Shown here in pieces: positions 28,101-42,320 of a DNA stretch of 64,000 nucleotides. The notes beneath the pieces were generated by a model. That model did no database searches and was not told the origin of the DNA. It saw nothing but the letters and a program-made list of their open reading frames with translations. The stretch spans positions 62,001-126,000 of the forward strand of contig NW_002476454.1 in assembly GCF_000189635.1 (NCBI RefSeq), read 5' to 3'. Position numbers and translations under genes: made by a program. This stretch comes from Tetrahymena thermophila SB210 (lineage: Eukaryota; Ciliophora; Oligohymenophorea; Hymenostomatida; Tetrahymenidae). Positions within the stretch are counted from its first letter, which is position 1; every line of letters begins with the position of its first letter.

Positions 28101-29274
28101 ATAGATTACCTGAAAATATTAATTTAATAAATATTTTCAATTTTTTATTCTTAAAAAATTCTAATATAAGGATTTTTTTTATTAATTTACTATTATTTTT
28201 TTATGAATTTCTTCTTTATTTCTTAGTTGAATCAATTTACTAAATTGACTAATATATACCTTTAATTTAATCAATTAATTTCAAGTATACTTTTAAATGT
28301 ATGATTTTCTACTTAATTTTTAAATATATTTGATATTAAATTAAATAGTATTTAAAATTTAATTTTTTACTTACAAAAAAAAGCAAATATAGAAAAAATA
28401 AAAAATTTATATTAGATTGCAAAGTGCTAATTGCTATATAGGGAAAAGTGAGGTTTGGCACTACATTTTTTAGGACTTACTTTTTTTAAAAAAATCAAGT
28501 TAAAACTAGCTGATATTTAAAACAAAAAATTTAGAATGATTTTAGGTTGGTGGATTTTTAATTTGATATATATACTAAAAAATGATATAAATTAAAAGAT
28601 TTACTAATATTTAAAAAAAACCTTTTAAACGATATGATTCATCGAATTTCTAAAATTTAGAACAAGATATTAAAGTTAGTAATTGTTGTTTTTTTTAGTG
28701 TAATTAGATATTTTCAATTTAATTTTGTTCATATTTGTATTTACTTTTCAAGATTAAAATTTTTAAATTAAATGGCATAATTATTTAGGTTTAAATCCTT
28801 TTTACTTATTTATTTTATTCAATTAAATAATTAGAATAAGAAAATTATTTATTATTAACTTCAAATAATATTTAGTCTGTTATTTGTTAATTGACATTTC
28901 ACAAGAATTATTTTTAGAAATAAACAAATTTTAATAGATTTTAGCTTGAAAGCTTTTTACTTTGGTTAACTGATAAATAAAATTTAGTTTATCGTTATGA
29001 TGATAATTTATATTTTTTTTCTTTTTAATTTTACTAAATTAATAATAATTGACTATTAATTTTTATTGGTTATTAATATTACATTTAAATTACATAATCA
29101 AAAATGAAAATAAATTTCAATTGTTTATTTTTTTTCTTTTCTTAATTTGCATTGCAATTTTTTATTTAATTCAAATGTTGTATATTATATTTCAAATAAC
29201 TGCTATTTAAATTAATTATCTCCTGTCTAACTTTTTTATTTGTTATAAATAACATAAAAAAAATTTAAATAACA
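27438..29274. other. Spacer between copies 2 and 3
   Basis: AT-rich. Its first half aligns with the 3' flank of copy 1, and about 27970-28090 aligns poorly, with many mismatches and indels, to the start of the remnant gene at 12872 (shared AAATG and GAGAAG anchors in the same order). The second half is 5' flank of copy 3. No intact gene was seen. Confidence 0.55.
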
Positions 29275-32200
29275 ATGATTTCAGTAAAGATAAAATTGCT
29301 AATAAGATTAAAGCTTTGCCTTCTTTTCTCTTAATTAACTCTAGTTAAGGCAATAGGATGCCCTTTTTGGATATTAGGAGCCTCATCCTACTCTCCGCAA
29401 ATACAAACTATGATACTTTTGAAATCAGATCCTCAGCAAAATTTTCAAGATATTGCTGCTGTTGTCTACTATCCTTTCACTGTTGGCATTTTTAATTTTG
29501 TTAAAAATGTTAAGTACACAACCATTGAATAGTCAGAAGATGTACAATTCTACCAAATTGATAAAGATGATAGATAAAACCTATAAGTATCTATTATTCA
29601 TACCCTAGATGCTAAAGGAAGAATTATTGGATGGAACTCAGGAAACGGATCTAAACAAAATACTATTTAAATTCCTTCCTAAATTTAAATCAATCCTAAA
29701 TCATGTTTAAATTCTGAAGAACTAATAGTTGTGACATGGGATACATCAAATGTATTTTTTTTTAACTTTAAATTTTATTTATTTTATTTTTAATATTAAT
29801 AATAGCTCTTTATCATCGATTATTCATCTTCAACCATTTCTGATTCAAAAATAACTACAATTTAGCTGGATTAAGCTTAGATAATTTAGTGTGTGAGCGA
29901 TAAGGCAAACAGAAGATTTTTGCTTGTTGATTCTTAAGGAGGTCTATATACATTTGATATTATCAGCTAACTTTTTGAAAAGCTATTTTAAATAGAAAAA
30001 TTTGTTAATTTTTAGTCAATTTACGCAACCAAAAATTAAATTTCTATAACATATGCTTCATAAAATGGGTCTTTCTATGTGTCTTCATATAAAAACTCAG
30101 TTCTACAATTTTAGAATACTTTTCCCTCAGTTTCAACATAGGTATTGGTTAGCTAAGAAGAAGATTTTATCATAATAATAGGAGAGTCAAATTTATTTTA
30201 GGTATGGTCAATTGAATAAAATATCTTAGTATATCAAGCAGATTTCTAAAAAATATATTGTGATCAAAGAGATGCAAACTAAACCTCAGTAGACTCTACA
30301 ATTAATTTTACTTTTGGATCTATTAATCAAAGAAACCAAATATCAATTGTTTCTGATAAATATGTATTTGTATACTCATTAGAAGAGAAAAGTCCTCTTT
30401 TATTTAAAAATTAAGCTCTTAAGATAACAACACTTAAATGGATGCAAGCTTTTGTAGTTGAGAATTAAGTAGTGGTGTGTTTCTAAGCTTCTGTTTCTAC
30501 TTTAGATCTTAATACATCTAAATTTATTTATTTCATGGACTCCTTTCAATCAGCCTAATCATCTTATGATATAGTTAAATAACTTTAAATTGACTCTGAT
30601 TTTAATAGGTAATTTTTTCATTTATAAAAAAGTTTAATTTATGGTAAAATATATTAGAATAGTTAAATCTGATTAAGCAGGAACTATATAGTATTGGTCA
30701 TTGTTTGACAACTAACTTGAAAAATAAATAACCTAAATTAACCATGACACTATATTTTTTATAGATAAGTCAATCAATAAAGTAAGTTATTTTTTTAATA
30801 ATTTTATAAGAATGTATTTTCTATTAACATTATCATATTTCCAGTATTTACATTCTTGTATCTGCGGAAGCAAATAATTAATTTAATTCATAAATTTTCT
30901 ATAAATTTTATTAATTAAATAAATAATTTTAATTTAATTTTATCATTATCAAAGATGTTAAAAGTTTTTATCCAATTCGAATAAAAAATTGAAAATAATT
31001 TAAAAAAAAAACCATTTAATTTGATTAGTATAAAAATTATAAATAAAATTTAGCTTTATCGGTTAAATTAATAATCAAGTAACCAACTAATCGCTGACTA
31101 AAATAAAAATATTATTTTATTTAAAACTATAAACAAATTATAAATTGTTTTGTAAAATAAATATAAAATATTTTCCCCCCATTTCTTTCATTCTTTTCCA
31201 AAAAAAAATTAAATTTACTTTATAAATTTAATGAAAATATTTAGAGATTTATTAAATAAGAGATAGTTCAAAAAAACTAAACAAATTTTATGGTTTTTAA
31301 ATAATTTAAAGTTTTTTTGAAACAAATAAAAAAGCTCTTATTATAATAAATGAATAAATAAAACTACTCTAAAATTAAAAATGTAAATTTAAATTTTAAA
31401 AATAAAAACAATAACTTAAATATACTTTTTAAAAATAAAAATTTATTATAACTAATCTAATTTAGAAAAAAAAAAAAATATGAATTAAATTCTTCTTCTC
31501 TGCATTTACAACAATTTAATTGCTGAAGTGTAAAAATTAAACTTCATATTTTGGTATACCCATTAAAAATTTTTAAAAACTAATTTAAATGTAAAGCTCG
31601 TGCAATACTAAACTTATACGGCCACTGGCTAAACTTTGATAGTAATCTATGATTATTTACTTGGACTATTAATAGATAATATAATAAGTCCTTTTGGATA
31701 GAGCAATCTCTAAGATTTTGTACTTATTTAAGACAAGCAAAATAAGCTTATCATAGGATTTGTAATACAAACAACATAATATGTAATATACAAGCTTGAT
31801 AGCAGTTTAGATCACTCACTAATATTTAGTGGAGTACTTCAACAAAATGGTTCTATCAATGGTAAAATCATTTTGTTAGAATAAAAATAACAAATCTTAA
31901 TAAAAATTAATGGATATCTATGTTTATTCAATTACTTTTATTCAAGTGGAGATAGTAATTAATAAATAAATTTACAAAATAATACTGATTAGGTTATATC
32001 ATATTTTTATCTTAGCTAAGCTTTAACTCTAATTTCAGTCAAGTAATAGAAGATTTAGGTAAATAGTATTTTTTAATTTCAATAATATTGATATCTTTAA
32101 TATTAATGTGTATATTACTTGAACAATAAGATATAATATTTTTTTAAAAAGATATATCAATATGACAACAATAACCTTAATTTAATCAACGACCTAAGCT

Positions 32201-35200
32201 ACAATGTAGGATAACCTTCGCAGATATCTTTAATAGATGAATAGCAAACACTTGTTTTAAATAAAGGAAATCAGCTTTGTTTTATGAATTATCAGAATTA
32301 TAAACAATAAACATTGAATCTAAATGATTAATAAGTGTTATTTTACACATTTGATGGGCCTAAAGGCTTGCTAATAGCAGTCTTAAGCAATTCAAAAATT
32401 ATTGTTGTAGATATTGGCACTACAAATTTTCTCTATCAAATATAAATATACTCTAATACAATACAAACAGTTGATATTTATACTGACAAATAATTAGTTA
32501 TGGTTGCATATAATGATGGATAGATCATTTTATATAACTATATAAAAAATATTATACAAAATGTATTCAATAATGCGTATCCAGCTGATGCTAAAGATTT
32601 AGACTCAAAATATAACACCCTTGCTCTAAAGTCAAATGTATTTGTAATAAATTATTAAAGTAGATTTTCATTTAATTTAAAAACTTGATTTCGGTATTTT
32701 TTTCACAATTTTTTGTGATTAAATTTGATTTTATACACAATAATGCAATATTAAAATAAAAATATATTTAATTTCAAAAAGATTTAATATTTTATATTAA
32801 AAATTATAAAATTAAATAATATATTATTTTTAATTTTTAAAATTGTCAATTTATTTATTTGATAATAATAAAAAAAAAAATTTATTTTTTAAAAAGATAT
32901 TTACAAGAACATTGGCAGATAATTGCTTAATTAATTAAATAGTTAGCCCTAATTAATTAAATAGCTTTTATATAGATGTAAAAAGTGGTTTGACTCTAAT
33001 GCTATCAAGCTAAATACAGCTGTATAGTTAAATAAAATAGTAATATATTTCGAGCTCACCAACTAGCATTGATTTAACTAATTCTTATATAATATACTCA
33101 ATACCATCATAAAATTACTTATTCGTTGGATTTGCAAACGTAACCTCCAACTATGTGATTGTGTATGAACTTGATACATATAAGCAGATTGGTAGGTTGA
33201 ATCATAATGTTTCTTAGTGTGTCACAATATATAAATTTTTCTATGACGAATATTTAAATAGACTTTTTGTAGGTTGTTTTACGCCCGGAACTATAATTGT
33301 CTGGGATTTATCTAGAAACTTTTAATTAATTTAAGTTCTTGATCAGATAGAATCTGTCTATAGAATTACAGGAGTAATTTTTAATCCTTAAGATAAACTT
33401 ATCATGTTTCTTGGGGTAAAATATTTATAATTTAAATTGATTCTTTAAAAATATACATTTTAAAAATTAAAAATTTATTCATGTATACTCATTTTAAAAT
33501 TAGAAAATAAGGAAAATTAATTATCTTTTATATACTTACTCAAGTTCATAAATTTTTTTTATTAACAACAATTTAAACATATTTTTAAAATATAATAATA
33601 AAAATAACTCAATTTAAAATTAATTTATTAAGTGGGCTTGGTGGTCAAAATTGGTTGATTATTATACCTTAAATTATAAGTGCACAATAGCAGGATTATT
33701 TGGGAAATTTGATTTTACTAACAAACTACAAATAATATGGGATGTAAATAATTTTAAAGGATAATTGAGGATATAATTTTTTTAAATATTATAGCACAAT
33801 GGTAGTGTTAGACTTTACAATTATAACTGTGATAATATAGGTTATATAGATGCTCATGAGAATTGGATATATTAGGGTCTGATTGATGAGTAAAATTTAA
33901 TCCTAACCACTGTTAGGTAAGCATTTTTAAATATATTTAAAAATAAAAATTGAATTTTTTTTGTAATTAATTACCAGCAAAGATAGATATGTAAGAACTT
34001 GGAATTATAAGAATATGCCTTATCCAAATAAAATGTAATAATAATATCAATTTTAAATTTTAAATAAACTTAATAAATTAATTAGGTTTGAGATATAGCT
34101 TCAAAATCCACTGTATGATGGTTTTCTTGACAAGGATAATAATTATGTTTTTGTATCAGATTTTAATGGTTTTATTTATGTTTTAACATTTCCATAATTA
34201 GTCCTTGTTAGATAAATGCAAGTGACTAATTCTTAAATAAATAATCTTTATTTTGATTCAAAGCACAACATGCTAATATTTGGATGCTTAGGTTCTAATA
34301 CAATAGGCTATTATAATGTTGTTTAATTCATGTAATCATTTGCTAAAACTTTCTCTTATTCGTATACAGGTAAGATTAAATTTTATTCATACGATTTTTA
34401 TTCTAAAAAAATGAAGATAATTAATATTTTTGAGATGTTTTATTAAAATATTTGTAAAAATTTAAAGGTGTGATGTCAACTCTTTAAACATAGTAAGGAA
34501 TAATATTTTATCAAGAAGGCAATGTTATTTAGCTTTGGGATTATAAGTCTAAGTAATTAAGATATGGATTTTATGTTGCAGACTCAGGTATAGATTTCTA
34601 TAGTGATTTCATCCTCATCGAAGGTTAAGCTTCAATTGCTGCTTTACTAACTCGTGAATAAACAGTATTTTTTGATATAAATACTATATCAATAATTAAT
34701 GTCTAAAAGCAAAAATGCTCCAGAAATACCTAAATACACGGGTATTTGATTTGCTCATTTGTTAATTACATAACAATTTTAGATGTGAATGAATATATAG
34801 TATTTTAATAAATTTCGATTGATAAAAACTCTTCTATTATTGAACTTAAAGCTATTATGCAACTTAAAACTTTTTTTGTAACTACAACTTAAGGATAGTT
34901 AATAGGGTACACTCTTAATCACTCATCATAATAGTTATAATTCAACTAAATATTTAATTTATAACTGCTCAGTGAAGCAATAGTAAATAGCTTGTTTATC
35001 GAGTAATCTAATAGCTATATTTTAATAGCTTCTGCTTTAAGTGGGTAAATAGCTTAAATGGTATTATCTTAGGAGCTTGTTATTTTAAAATAATAAACAC
35101 TTTTGCTCCCTGGAATAAGCTCTCACGCTCATATTCTATAACACACCAATGGTTAAGTAAAAATTTACCTCTTTTTTAATTTTTTTTAAAGTTAAGAAAA

Positions 35201-38200
35201 ACTCTTTCTTTACAACATTTTTTAAACTAAATTAATTTCATATTTTCATTAATTTTAGAAGAGTTTATCAAATTGTAAACTTATTTAATCTAATTTGAAC
35301 TATTTAAATTAAAATTTTTATAAAATTTAAAATCAAAATAACCAATTATAAAAATGTTTTATTAATTTTAATAATAAACTAATTAAATATATTATATTAG
35401 GTATTTATTAAAAGAATACAGGATTTTTCATTAAATGTATTCAATCCTTATGACTTGACTCTAATAAGCTAAGTTGATAGTCCCTGCATTGGATATTCTT
35501 ATAAACTTGATATAAGCTTAGAATTTGATTATATTATATAAAGTTGTTTAGGAATTTATCAAATTAATGAGCTTTCTACTTTAAAATTAGTATCTTATGG
35601 AAGATTTACATCTACCCTTCTTTAATATCCTGTAAACCCCTTATTTACCCCAAGTGATAACAAGATAATTTTCATAAATAAAGATTATTTTTTTGATGCT
35701 TACACTTTTCAAATATAGACCTATAGAATTAATAGACTCAACTAAACAATAACACTGTTAGGTATTTATACATCAGATTTTTCGAGACTTGGAAAAGTAG
35801 CAGATTATGAAATATTTGACACAGAAGAAAATGTGTATGCATAACTTATTTTATATTCAGGAATATAAATAGCTTAGATATAACTCCCTATATTTGGCTA
35901 ATCAATCTGTTAAGAGTAGATTACTTCAGACTAGTTTGCTTAGGTATTATAATCTATTCAAAAAATTTATCTATAGATATACAACTACTTTCCTATTTAA
36001 TAACTTATCTTTAATGTATTGATTGAAGGATAAACAATTTTACCACCTTTTCCTCCTTTTTAGTTCTCAAACCACTCACAAGTAAACATTATTTCAAAAA
36101 ATACAACAACTAAATACAAAATAATTGCCAGTGAAGACCTGTTTACTTCGTTTTCAGGATATAATCTCGTATCTTTAAATAACTTATAAATATAACCAGC
36201 GACTTCTTAAAATGATTTTATCCTGTTTTTAATTCAAGAAATATAAACATTTCAAATGATTAATGTTTAATTAATAGGAACTTAAAAAATATTTAGCTTC
36301 TAAATAAACTCTATTAATAGTGTCTACTTCTAGTAACTAACTTTATCTGGATTAATTTTAAATAGTCCAAATTTAATAAGCCTATTTAAAATTACAGGAG
36401 TAAAATAAATAACACTTTAATAAATAAATTTATTTTAGTCAATCTTTAATTAAACTACTCTCTTTTATTTTTAAGATGACTTAAAAGTGTAATAAGCTTC
36501 AATAGATTTTGATTAGATAAATATTACAAAATGTCAATTTAATTACATTTCAGATTCATAGTATATTGCTCCTATTTTTATTTCTAATTACTTTAACGTT
36601 TCTTTTTCAGACCTGAGTTTAAATTCTAATAATGGTGTATCTTTACCATTAATCAAAAGTTACCTAATTTAAAATCTATAGCTTAATAGCACTCAATTTA
36701 CAAATAACCAAAACTTGATGTTCCTTTAATATAAAAAAAGCTTAAATTTAGAAGAAAATATTTTTGAAATCAATTAGTAAATAAATAACGATTACATCTA
36801 AATTTAGAATGTAACTTTAAGTAATAATACATTTAATGATGCAAAGTAGTATAGTGCACTAGAAATTATAAGTCAGACATTGAAGATCACTGATTTTTAA
36901 ATCACCTAAAATAGAGATTTTATTTAACAAAATACTATTGTTTCAATATAAACAATTAGTGATTTTAATCTTGATAAATTTGTTGTTTGTTAGAACTAAG
37001 GGTTTTTTAACTTGGCTGTTATATAAAATTAAAATTAAGGCACTTTTCAAAATTCAGAAATAACAAATAACGATGCAACTTAGACTTTAATGATTACTTA
37101 GTCAATTCTTCAAATTTTAAACTTAAAGCTTTAGCATAATTAATCAGGTGGATTAAGTCAATTAAATTCAATTTTAAACATAGACTAAAATTCATAAGTT
37201 AACATAAAAAACTCAACTTTTAAAAATAACTTATCTAAGTTAGGTGGTTCAATATTTTCGTCATAAAGTGAGCTATAAATTGAAGGGTCTTTTTTTGACA
37301 GTGATTAAGGTTTATAACATGGAGGATCAATATATTCTGCATATTCTAATTTAAAAATAAATGATTCTTAGTTTTTAAATTCAAAATCAACAAATGGGGG
37401 AAGTATTTATTTTGAAAATGGAATCTTGATATTAAATAAAATATATGCTCAAAACTGCTAATCTGGTGGGAGTGGAGGATATGCATATATTAATTAAGCT
37501 ACCTAATTTTAAATCTCCAACTTCAGTTCATAATATTGTAAAGCTTTTAGTGATGGAGGAGTTCTGTATATAGCTCAAACTAACGGAAATAGTTCTTATA
37601 TTGTGGACTCTATTTTTTAAAATAACTAAGCATTAGGGTATTTATTTTTCATTTTACTTTGATTAATAAAAAAATTACTATTTTCAATAAACAAATTAAA
37701 ATTTCAAAATACTAATTCTTCTTCCATTATAAATTTTAAACATAACTATTATATGGCAGTACTAATAAAATAAATTTGAAACCATTACAGTAAATAATAA
37801 AATTTAATATAAAAAGAGTTGTTGATTAAGTATTTTTTTTCATATAAAGAATAAATTCTAAAAAATAGTTTTTAAATTCGTTAATTACTTGATTATATTT
37901 TTTAATAATTTTAAATAAAAATATGAAAATAGGAGCGGAGGAGTTATTTTAATTCATGGTTCAGAAATAATAATTTCTAAATCAAACTTCGCAAATAACA
38001 AAGCTGGAATAGGAGGAGTCATAAGATATTTTGATTTAAAGCCTTAATTTTTAATTGACAGAGGCAACACATAAAGAGATTCTTGTAAAACATTTAGTTA
38101 GAACTAGTGCAAATCTAATAAAGCTATTATCTTTGGTGATTAAATTGCAAGCTATCCTTAATTTGCTTCTATTTTACCAAGCAAAGATTTCGATGTGGAT

Positions 38201-40889
38201 ATAAGAAATTACCCATTTATTACCTTTAACAATTTTAGAAGCGGATAAAGTAACTTTGACTTGACTATTTAATTTTTAGATGAATTTAAAAATTAAGTAA
38301 AACAGATAGATTTATAAAATCAAAGTAATAAAATTTTTTTTGTACAAATTTAAATCTATAATTATTTCAATTTTTTACAAATAGCTTTGGTCAGTTAAAT
38401 AAGTTAAGATTTATTCTAAGAAATAAGCTCATATAATTGTAGGATAAATATTTAACAAAGTAGTACATTTTTATAAGATCAAATTGTAAAAATAGAAGGT
38501 GCAACATTAGTTGAATATACTTATTACTCATCCAAAAAAATAGGATGCTTTATGAATAATTTTAAAATTACAGGAGTTCCATCTAAAAATGCTTCTATAT
38601 AGCTTTCACTCAATGGGATGAAGACTCTAAATAGCACTAATCAATTTATTAATGCAGATAATATAGAAATATCTATATATTTTAGAAGCTGCGAAGCTGG
38701 TGAGTACTATAATTCAGTATGCTAAGGCTGTTAACTGTAAGAGTGCATTTAATGCTTAAATGGAACATATTCCCTCAATTATCCGTAAATAGGAGATTAA
38801 ATTTAATGCAAAAATTGTGACAATTAAAAAGCTAGTTTTTGTGAGCTAAACCGAATTGTGCTAAGGGAGAATTACTGGTAATTAATTAATTCAAAATTTA
38901 ATTTTTAATTTAAAGATTATAATTTAAAAATATAGGAGATAAAGTAACAATTCTGATGATATATACTAATGTGATCAGCTTTCTAACCCTTGTAATGGAG
39001 ACTCATCAAAAGGGTACTGTTAAGAGGGATACACAGGGGCTTTATGCTCATCTTGTGATGATTATGGGTATGTATGGGGAGATAAATATGGAAAAGTAAG
39101 TGAATTAGGTAAGAAAAGCATTTAATGCTCTTTATGCTCTTCTATTTAAAATAATTCCTTTAAATAAATATTATTACTCTTAGGAATAGTACTCTATCTG
39201 GTTTTTTTAATTTTAGAATCCTAAAACAGTAATTGTAAAATGTGTCAAATTCGTATTATATCCTCACTTAAAATTCTCTAAATGGGAGTATCATAGTTTA
39301 TACTTTAATCCACAGTAATATCCAAGATCTTTATAAATTAATTTTATGTAATTTCGGCTTTGAAATCTAGTATTGGTTTTACATTCCCTGGATTATTCTA
39401 GAGCTTATTTACCTTTCCTCAAACGACTTCATAACCAATATTGGTATTTTTATATTCAATAGATTGCAGCTTGAGTTAATTAAATTCCGACATACCAATC
39501 CAATACTTGAGATTTATTTACATCTCAATCGTTCTTCCATGTGTCTTTTTGATACTAATTTATATTTCTATTAACATGATTTTTATTGGAGTATAATATT
39601 TTATGCCAAATCAATACTATTATACTTAAATTAAATATAATAATTCTAACATGGCAATTAGTACTATAATTGTATTCAGTTATCTTGCTACATAGAATAT
39701 TTACCAGGCTGCATTAGAAATTATTATTTGTGAAAAGTTTGGAGATACTTACTACATGAAAAGTTAAATGGATTAAGAATGCTATAATGATGAGCATAAA
39801 TTCTACATAGTATTTTTAATACTTCCTGTTTTAATAGCAGTCATAATTATCTATCCTATAATTATGTTATATGTATTATGTAGAAACCATTCTAAAATGT
39901 TCGACAATATATCAACAAATGTTATAAGAAGATATGGTTATTTCTTTCAAGGCTATAAGAAAAATAGATGGTGGTGGGAGTTTATCAAAACTTGGTATAA
40001 GATAATAATTCTATTTTTGTCAACCTACTACAATAGTAAACCTCAAATTTAATTGATTTCAATAATATTTATTTAGTCAGTTTACTGTGCTTCTATAATA
40101 CTCTTTAAGCCATATTAAGATCGTAAAATAAACATATTAGAGTCTAAATCAGCCACTTATGTTCTCTTAATTTTTTGGGTTGCTTTGTTTGAGTAGTTGA
40201 ATGATGATATACTTTATCTTAATTTTATTTTTTCAATTACTTTAGTTGTATTATTAATAATGATGTTTGGTAATTTAACTTTCCTTTTATCTTTAATATT
40301 TAAACATTAATCATTAAAATTAAAAAGGATAATTAGCAATGAGTTTTCTTGGAGTAATTTTTAAAAGAAATTAATATTTCTTTTTAAAAAGTAAGTGCTT
40401 ACTTTCGATATTTAAATTTATATCAAGAAGGTTAGTAAATAAATAAGCATGGGCCCAAAAGTACTTGTTTGAAAATAATTATTTACTATACAATTTGCTT
40501 TTTAATTAAGAATATGATCCTTTCAAAGTGTTTAATAAGTAAATTTATTTAATCATTAAGCAACTTTAATTAAATTAAGAAATATTTACAATAATTATAG
40601 TTGGTCAAAGTTAAGAAGATCTATTTACAAAGGAAATTTAGCAAAAATCTAAATTGAAAATTTTTAGAAACTTATCGATTAAAGTGTAAACAAAGAATTA
40701 GATTCAAAAAAAGATTTTCCAAAATCTCCAAAGTAGCTATTCTCAATTTAATTTAATAATTCTTCAGCTTCTTTAAATAGTCCAACAGCATCTCTATTTA
40801 AAAAACATACAAGATAAAAATTTAGTATGAATAAATAAGGTATCAATAGAAAATAATTTGACAATATTGATGAAGAAACATAAAATTGA
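29275..40889 (+). CDS. Giant multi-domain surface transmembrane protein, tandem copy 3 (about 3031 aa)
   Basis: Exons: 29275-29751, 29806-30608, 30658-30781, 31597-32058, 32152-32643, 32897-33415, 33633-33743, 33795-33916, 33978-34034, 34086-34369, 34468-35156, 35401-37637, 37933-38324, 38385-38877, 38936-40269, 40328-40538 and 40601-40889, giving 3032 codons with TGA. It has the same architecture as the other copies. Features of this copy: intron 3 is 815 nt and holds two blocks, one shared with copy 4 and one shared with copy 1. The last residue before intron 11 is Gln (TAA), not Tyr. In the cysteine module the usual Cys-Gln-Val/Ala-Gly reads SCEAGEYYNS. The beta-helix has several private substitutions near 36900-37200, where the four copies are least alike. 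The membrane block is nearly identical to copy 2. No internal TGA was found in the exons. Confidence 0.85.
30782..31596 (+). other. Long intron 3 of copy 3 (815 nt)
   Basis: Intron 3 measures 643, 609, 815 and 880 nt in copies 1 to 4, far longer than the other introns. Both junctions are phase 0 in every copy. Inside, a short block beginning at the conserved GAATTAAATTCTTCTTCTCT carries an ATG in copies 3 and 4 that could open a reading frame into exon 4 by a short GTG...AAG splice. In copies 1 and 2 the same codon is AGG or ACG, and copy 1 has a 2-nt indel there. I therefore read it as intron, possibly with an alternative start in copies 3 and 4. Confidence 0.6.
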
Positions 40890-42320
40890 TTAAAATTAAT
40901 TTTTTACTACGAAATTTTAAAACTATATGTTTGTTTAGTGTTTTATATGTTTTTATGTTTTTGAGTAGTTTTTTTAAATAAGATTGAATATACTCTTGTT
41001 AATCTATACACAATATTTAAAATTCTTTGAAATTTTTTTATTTTTATAAATCCTTTATTCAATTTTTTTTATTAAAATTTAATGAGCTCAAATACCTTAA
41101 TTTAACTTTTAAGATTTCTTATTTAAAATATTAATATGGCTTAATAAATTAAAATTTTACTCCTAAGTAATTTTTTTCTTACTGATTTTAGTCGTAAAAA
41201 TAATAATTTTTATAGATATCTTTTTTTTTAAAGTAAAATATTTTAAATTGTTTTTAATACTTTTATTTATTGCAATAAAATTTAAATTTTCTTCACTTTC
41301 TTAATTTTTAAATTTTTAGTCGAAAAAAGCAAATAGAAAGAAAATTTTAATTTATTTTTGAATTAATATTTGCTTTGAAATATTAGCTGTTTGAACATAT
41401 GCAATTATTAATAATAAATAAACTATTACGCACCAAATTTAACTATTTATCAATTTAAACTGATTTCCATTCAATATTGATACATTTTAATTATATTTAA
41501 AATTATTCTTATTTTAATGAGATATCTTATAAAATAATTTTAGATTTAGTTAAACATATTAGAAGGTAAAGCTATTATAATTAATTGTGAATATTTCTAA
41601 GTATTATTTTTTTTGTAGTTTGATGCATTTTTAATTAGCTTGTAATACTGAAAAATGATACAAATTAAAAATTTAATTATAATATATTTTTTAAAAATCG
41701 ATTTAAACGATAAGATCCATCAAATTTCAAAAGTTAAGAGCAAGATATTCAAGCTAATTACATATTTTAATTTTTTTCAGTTTTGTATATGCATTTCAGG
41801 ATGGATAAAAATTTTTATATTAAAATGGCATAATTATTTGGTTTATATCCTTTTTACATATCAAATAAATATAATAAGAAAATTTTTTATTACACTTATA
41901 TTACATATAATTATTAGCATCCAATTTTGTTAACCTTTGACATTTCATAAGAATAATTTTTAGAAATTAAAAATTTTTAAAAGATTTTAGCATGTGCATT
42001 TTACTTTGGTTATCTGATAAACAAAATTTAGCAATATGGTTTTGATGATAATTTATATTTTGTTGATCTTTAATTTTGCTGAATTAATACTAATTTTTTA
42101 TTAGTTTTTATTGTTAATCAATATCACATTTATATTACATAATCAAAAAATAAATATCTATTTTTAATTTATATTTATTTTTTTACTTAATTTACCTTTT
42201 GACTCTTAATTTACTTATTTTAAATGTTGCATATTATATTTCTCTGATAACTGTTATTTAAATTAACTCTCTTCCATTTAAATTTATTATAAATAACAAA
42301 AAAAAAAAAATTGAAAAACA
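40890..42320. other. Spacer between copies 3 and 4
   Basis: The shortest spacer. It consists of 3' flank (to about 41160) joined directly to 5' flank; the remnant-gene segment is absent. I see no gene: a TAA-poor stretch at 41655-41933 is AT-rich, not conserved in the other flanks, and probably chance. Confidence 0.6.

Larger units (their letters stand above)
28550..41160 (+). repeat. Tandem repeat unit 3
   Basis: Recognisable 5'-flank homology starts near 28550 (TACTAAAAAATGATATAAAT at 28572-28591, like 15270 and 41650). 3'-flank homology to copies 1 and 2 ends near 41160, where it joins sequence homologous to about 14770 onward. The distance to copy 4's start codon is 13046 bp. Confidence 0.65.

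Noticed and set aside
31475..31540. ATG in copies 3 and 4 as the start of a separate second gene
   Set aside because: The codon is not ATG in copies 1 and 2, copy 1 has a 2-nt indel there, and joining exons 3 and 4 keeps phase in every copy. Kept only as an alternative.
41655..41933. 92-codon open frame in the spacer between copies 3 and 4
   Set aside because: AT-rich Ile/Lys/Phe composition, not conserved in the homologous spacers at about 15.3 kb and 28.6 kb.
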